DNA from: Anaerocolumna sp. AGMB13020
GTDB taxonomy: Bacteria; Bacillota; Clostridia; Lachnospirales; Lachnospiraceae
Reading direction: 5' to 3'
DNA: 64,000 nt
Assembly (NCBI RefSeq): GCF_033100115.1
Contig: NZ_CP136910.1
Coordinates: forward strand, 1,922,001-1,986,000
In this document: piece by piece, positions 61,704 through 64,000 of the stretch
Layout of the letters: the number at the start of each line of letters is the position of its first letter
Numbering within the stretch: the first letter of the stretch is position 1
Translations under genes and position numbers: made by a program
Notes under the pieces: generated by a model
Told to the model about the DNA's origin: nothing
The model's input: only the letters and a program-made list of their open reading frames with translations
Databases searched by the model: none

Positions 61704-62564
61704 ATGAAGCTCTATTATGATACCGTTAATATTACTTTTTGTATGGAACAGTACAGAATTTCATCGCTTCATTTTGTATACGAGCAATTTCTGCGCTCGA
61801 TTCCCTGTCACAGTCACAGCGATAACAGTTACGAAATCCATTATATTTCCCATGGTAAGGGAAAAGTCAAAATCAATGGTATTCCCTATCCTATTGTACC
61901 CAATACACTGTATATTACCGGTCCTCACGTGGAGCATGAGCAAATTCCAGATGCTCAGGACCCCATGTTTGAATATTGTATCTATCTGAAAACAGAAAAA
62001 CTAAGCAAAGGAAAACAGCAAAAAAAAGCTGACAATTACATGCAGCTTTTTTTAGAAACGAAATTCTGGTTTGGACAGGACAGTCAGAATATTCATGCCC
62101 TGATGCAGCAAATATTTTATGAATTGGAGAAAAAATATGACGGTTACTATAAGCTGGTAGAAACTCTTTTACAGCAGCTTATTATCAAAATGTCAAGAAA
62201 TTATGTGCGTATACCAATGAATCATGAAAAGACTATTCCTTTTGATCTGGGTTATGGTAAATTCCTTATCATAGAAGAATACTTTTTATATGAGTATAAG
62301 AATCTTTCCTTAAACATATTAGCAGAGCGCTTAGGCTTAGGCACAAGACAGACAGAGCGGCTCTTAAAAAAACACTACGGGAAATCCTTTCTTCAAAAGA
62401 AAACAGAAGCCAGGATGTCTGCGGCGTTAATCTTTCTTTTGGATCCGAATAATCGTATTACGGATATTGCCCTGGATATCGGATATTCCTCTTCCGAACA
62501 CTTTTCCAATGCCTTTAAAAGATATTACGGCATGACCGCCAGAGAATACCGAAAAAAATGCTGA
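61704..62564 (+). CDS. AraC-family transcriptional regulator with N-terminal cupin
   Basis: 286-aa regulator. The N-terminal cupin-like part (IPCHSHSDNSYEIHYISHGKG) probably binds a sugar or related ligand, and the C-terminal region (residues 185-285) has two HTH motifs (LSLNILAERLGLGTRQTERLL and ITDIALDIGYSSSEHFSNAF). It is divergent from the fucU cluster and is the likely regulator of it. AAAGGA precedes the ATG. Confidence 0.9.
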   Translation: MKLYYDTVNITFCMEQYRISSLHFVYEQFLRSIPCHSHSDNSYEIHYISHGKGKVKINGIPYPIVPNTLYITGPHVEHEQIPDAQDPMFEYCIYLKTEKLSKGKQQKKADNYMQLFLETKFWFGQDSQNIHALMQQIFYELEKKYDGYYKLVETLLQQLIIKMSRNYVRIPMNHEKTIPFDLGYGKFLIIEEYFLYEYKNLSLNILAERLGLGTRQTERLLKKHYGKSFLQKKTEARMSAALIFLLDPNNRITDIALDIGYSSSEHFSNAFKRYYGMTAREYRKKC

Positions 62565-62633
62565 AGACCTTGTCTTTCAGAGGAAGAACCAAATACCTTC
62601 TTCTCTTTGCACAATCTTCAGCACCATAAGCAG

Positions 62634-63425
62634 CTACATCTTTCTGAATCTTTCATAACGCTGCTGGGTTATTTCATCCGTGTCTTTCTTTTTATAGGAA
62701 TGTATAAAGGATAAAATCTCTGTCCTTAAGGCTTCTGCCACACAGCATAAATTCTCCAGGTTCAAAGGCTCCTCCTCCGGAATAATCCGTTCGATAATGC
62801 GAAGCTCCAGAAGGTCTTTTGCAGTTATCTTCATGACTTCCGCTGCATCCGATGCTTTTCTGCTGTCTTTCCAGAGTATGGAGGCAAAACCCTCCGGTGA
62901 TAATATGGAATAGATTGCATTCTCCATCATCCATACCTCATTTGCAACTGCTAAGGCAAGAGCTCCTCCGCTGCCGCCTTCACCGATAATAATACTTAGA
63001 ACAGGTACCTTAAGCCCGGACATTTCAAAGAGATTCCTGGCTATCGCTTCTCCCTGACCCCTTTCTTCCGCTTCTATTCCCGGATAAGCTCCTGGGGTAT
63101 CTACAAAGCAGATAACCGGTCTGTTAAATTTCTCTGCCTGCTTCATCAGTCTTAAGGCTTTACGGTATCCGGAAGGATTAGCCATTCCGTAATTACGCCT
63201 GGTATTCTCTTTAAGATTACGGCCCTTCTGAAGACCGATTACCGTTACATATTCCCCGTCTATCACAGCAATTCCGCCGATGACCGCACCGTCATCTTTC
63301 CCTTGTCTGTCACCATGGAGCTCTGTAAATTTATTAAAGATACCGCTGATAAAATCAAGGCTGGTAGGTCTGCTAATTCCTCTTGCTATTTCAACACGTT
63401 CCCACGCTGTTAATTCTGCCGGCAT
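62634..63425 (-). CDS. accA: acetyl-CoA carboxylase carboxyltransferase subunit alpha
   Basis: 263-aa subunit that, with AccD, transfers the carboxyl group from carboxybiotin to acetyl-CoA in fatty acid synthesis. Family blocks include [40 protein letters not shown] and the oxyanion-forming [16 protein letters not shown]. The ATG at 63425 has GGGAGG at four-base spacing. It is somewhat short because the usual N-terminal helical extension is reduced. It follows accD. Confidence 0.95.
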   Translation of the reverse strand: MPAELTAWERVEIARGISRPTSLDFISGIFNKFTELHGDRQGKDDGAVIGGIAVIDGEYVTVIGLQKGRNLKENTRRNYGMANPSGYRKALRLMKQAEKFNRPVICFVDTPGAYPGIEAEERGQGEAIARNLFEMSGLKVPVLSIIIGEGGSGGALALAVANEVWMMENAIYSILSPEGFASILWKDSRKASDAAEVMKITAKDLLELRIIERIIPEEEPLNLENLCCVAEALRTEILSFIHSYKKKDTDEITQQRYERFRKM

Positions 63426-63468
63426 ATTACCTCCCATCTGCGTACTTTTGCATGCACATTATAAAAAT

Positions 63469-64000
63469 TTATTCTTCTTTGCTGTCTATACCTGCATCCT
63501 GGCTCTTTACCAATAGTGATAAGGTCTGTCTTAACTTATTACGTTTTACCACTTTGTCAACAAAACCGTGTTCCAGTAAAAATTCAGCACTCTGAAAACC
63601 TTCCGGTAATTTCTGTCCAATGGTCTGTTCAATTACTCTTGGACCTGCAAATCCAATTAAAGCACCTGGTTCAGCAATTATAACATCACCTAACATAGCA
63701 AAGCTTGCCATAACGCCCCCGGTGGTGGGATCTGTCAGTACCGGTATATATAATAATCCTGCCTCATCATGCTTCTTGATTGCCTGTGCTGTTTTCGCCA
63801 TCTGCATCAGGGATACGATTCCCTCCTGCATTCTGGCTCCTCCGGAACAACAGAACAATACAACCGGAAGCCGTCTTTTTGTTGCTTTTTCCACAAGACG
63901 GGTAATCTTCTCCCCAACGGTCTCTCCCATGCTTCCCATTAAAAATGCAGAGGCCATGACACCAATAGCAACCTTTGTGCCATCGATGTTCCCTTCGCCT
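63469..64000 (-). CDS. accD: acetyl-CoA carboxylase carboxyltransferase subunit beta, 5' part outside the window
   Basis: C-terminal part of the beta subunit. The frame is open to base 64000 and covers the segment [20 protein letters not shown], then [26 protein letters not shown] and [12 protein letters not shown]. The N-terminal zinc-binding Cys4 domain lies beyond the window. Its internal Met at 63957 is not the start. It precedes accA by 43 bases on the same strand, presumably within a fatty-acid synthesis operon. Confidence 0.94.
   Translation of the reverse strand, partial: GEGNIDGTKVAIGVMASAFLMGSMGETVGEKITRLVEKATKRRLPVVLFCCSGGARMQEGIVSLMQMAKTAQAIKKHDEAGLLYIPVLTDPTTGGVMASFAMLGDVIIAEPGALIGFAGPRVIEQTIGQKLPEGFQSAEFLLEHGFVDKVVKRNKLRQTLSLLVKSQDAGIDSKEE

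Overview
The window looks like chromosome from a low-GC, strictly anaerobic, spore-forming Firmicute, most likely a Lachnospiraceae/Clostridium phytofermentans-type plant-polysaccharide fermenter (inference from gene content; no rRNA is present). Pointers are AGGAGG-type ribosome binding sites, many intracellular carbohydrate enzymes, YesM/AraC-type two-component control of a sugar ABC transporter, a CotH-type spore-coat kinase homologue, and a dense oxygen/peroxide defence block (flavodiiron protein, desulfoferrodoxin, rubrerythrin, rubredoxin). No tRNA, rRNA, CRISPR array, prophage or complete insertion sequence was recognised.

Layout. 1-3.7 kb: 3' end of an aldo/keto reductase, then a tldD/tldE pair. 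3.9-9 kb: GH2 glycosidase, flavin-binding PNPOx-like protein, a proline-repeat choice-of-anchor-A protein and a stand-alone AnfO-family protein. 9.3-11.8 kb: a BlaI repressor / M56 (BlaR1-like) receptor / secreted protein operon in which receptor and secreted protein share a C-terminal domain. 12.2-16.8 kb: a MITE-like palindrome, VOC protein, S8 protease, cytochrome-b5-like protein, thioredoxin and two tandem Cys-rich paralogues. 16.8-23 kb: histidine kinase, sugar-binding lipoprotein, two permeases and response regulator, all on the minus strand. 23.3-27.8 kb: phosphatase, methyl-accepting chemotaxis protein, nitroreductase and lactonase. 28.1-36.8 kb: a PTS operon (mannitol-type EIICB, PRD regulator, EIIA, 1-phosphofructokinase-like kinase, SorE-like dehydrogenase, HPr, EI). 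37.4-40.4 kb: DUF1284, iron alcohol dehydrogenase, HD protein, lytic transglycosylase. 40.6-45.4 kb: GH30 glycosidase and a long GH94-type phosphorylase separated and preceded by tandem repeats. 46.5-48.5 kb: CotH protein. 48.8-52.8 kb: redox/oxygen defence. 52.9-56.9 kb: D-lactate dehydrogenase, methylglyoxal synthase, citrate synthase, two small stress proteins. 57.2-62.6 kb: a FucU-led sugar oxidation cluster with a divergent AraC regulator. 62.6-64 kb: accA and the 3' part of accD.

How the parts fit. The PTS operon encodes its own HPr and EI and lacks a mannitol-1-phosphate 5-dehydrogenase; instead it pairs a SorE-like dehydrogenase with a 1-phosphofructokinase, suggesting that mannitol-1-phosphate is oxidised to fructose-1-phosphate. 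The FucU cluster pairs a mutarotase with two MDR dehydrogenases and an amidohydrolase/lactonase, suggesting non-phosphorylative oxidation of fucose or a related sugar. The intergenic DNA is rich in long imperfect palindromes (3.7, 12.2, 24.0, 28.0, 37.0 and 48.7 kb) and minisatellites with 17-, 32- and 44-bp periods that lie between carbohydrate genes. The most unusual items are the shared domain in the BlaI/M56 operon, the putative alternative mannitol route, the repeated palindrome family and the Cys-rich tandem pair.
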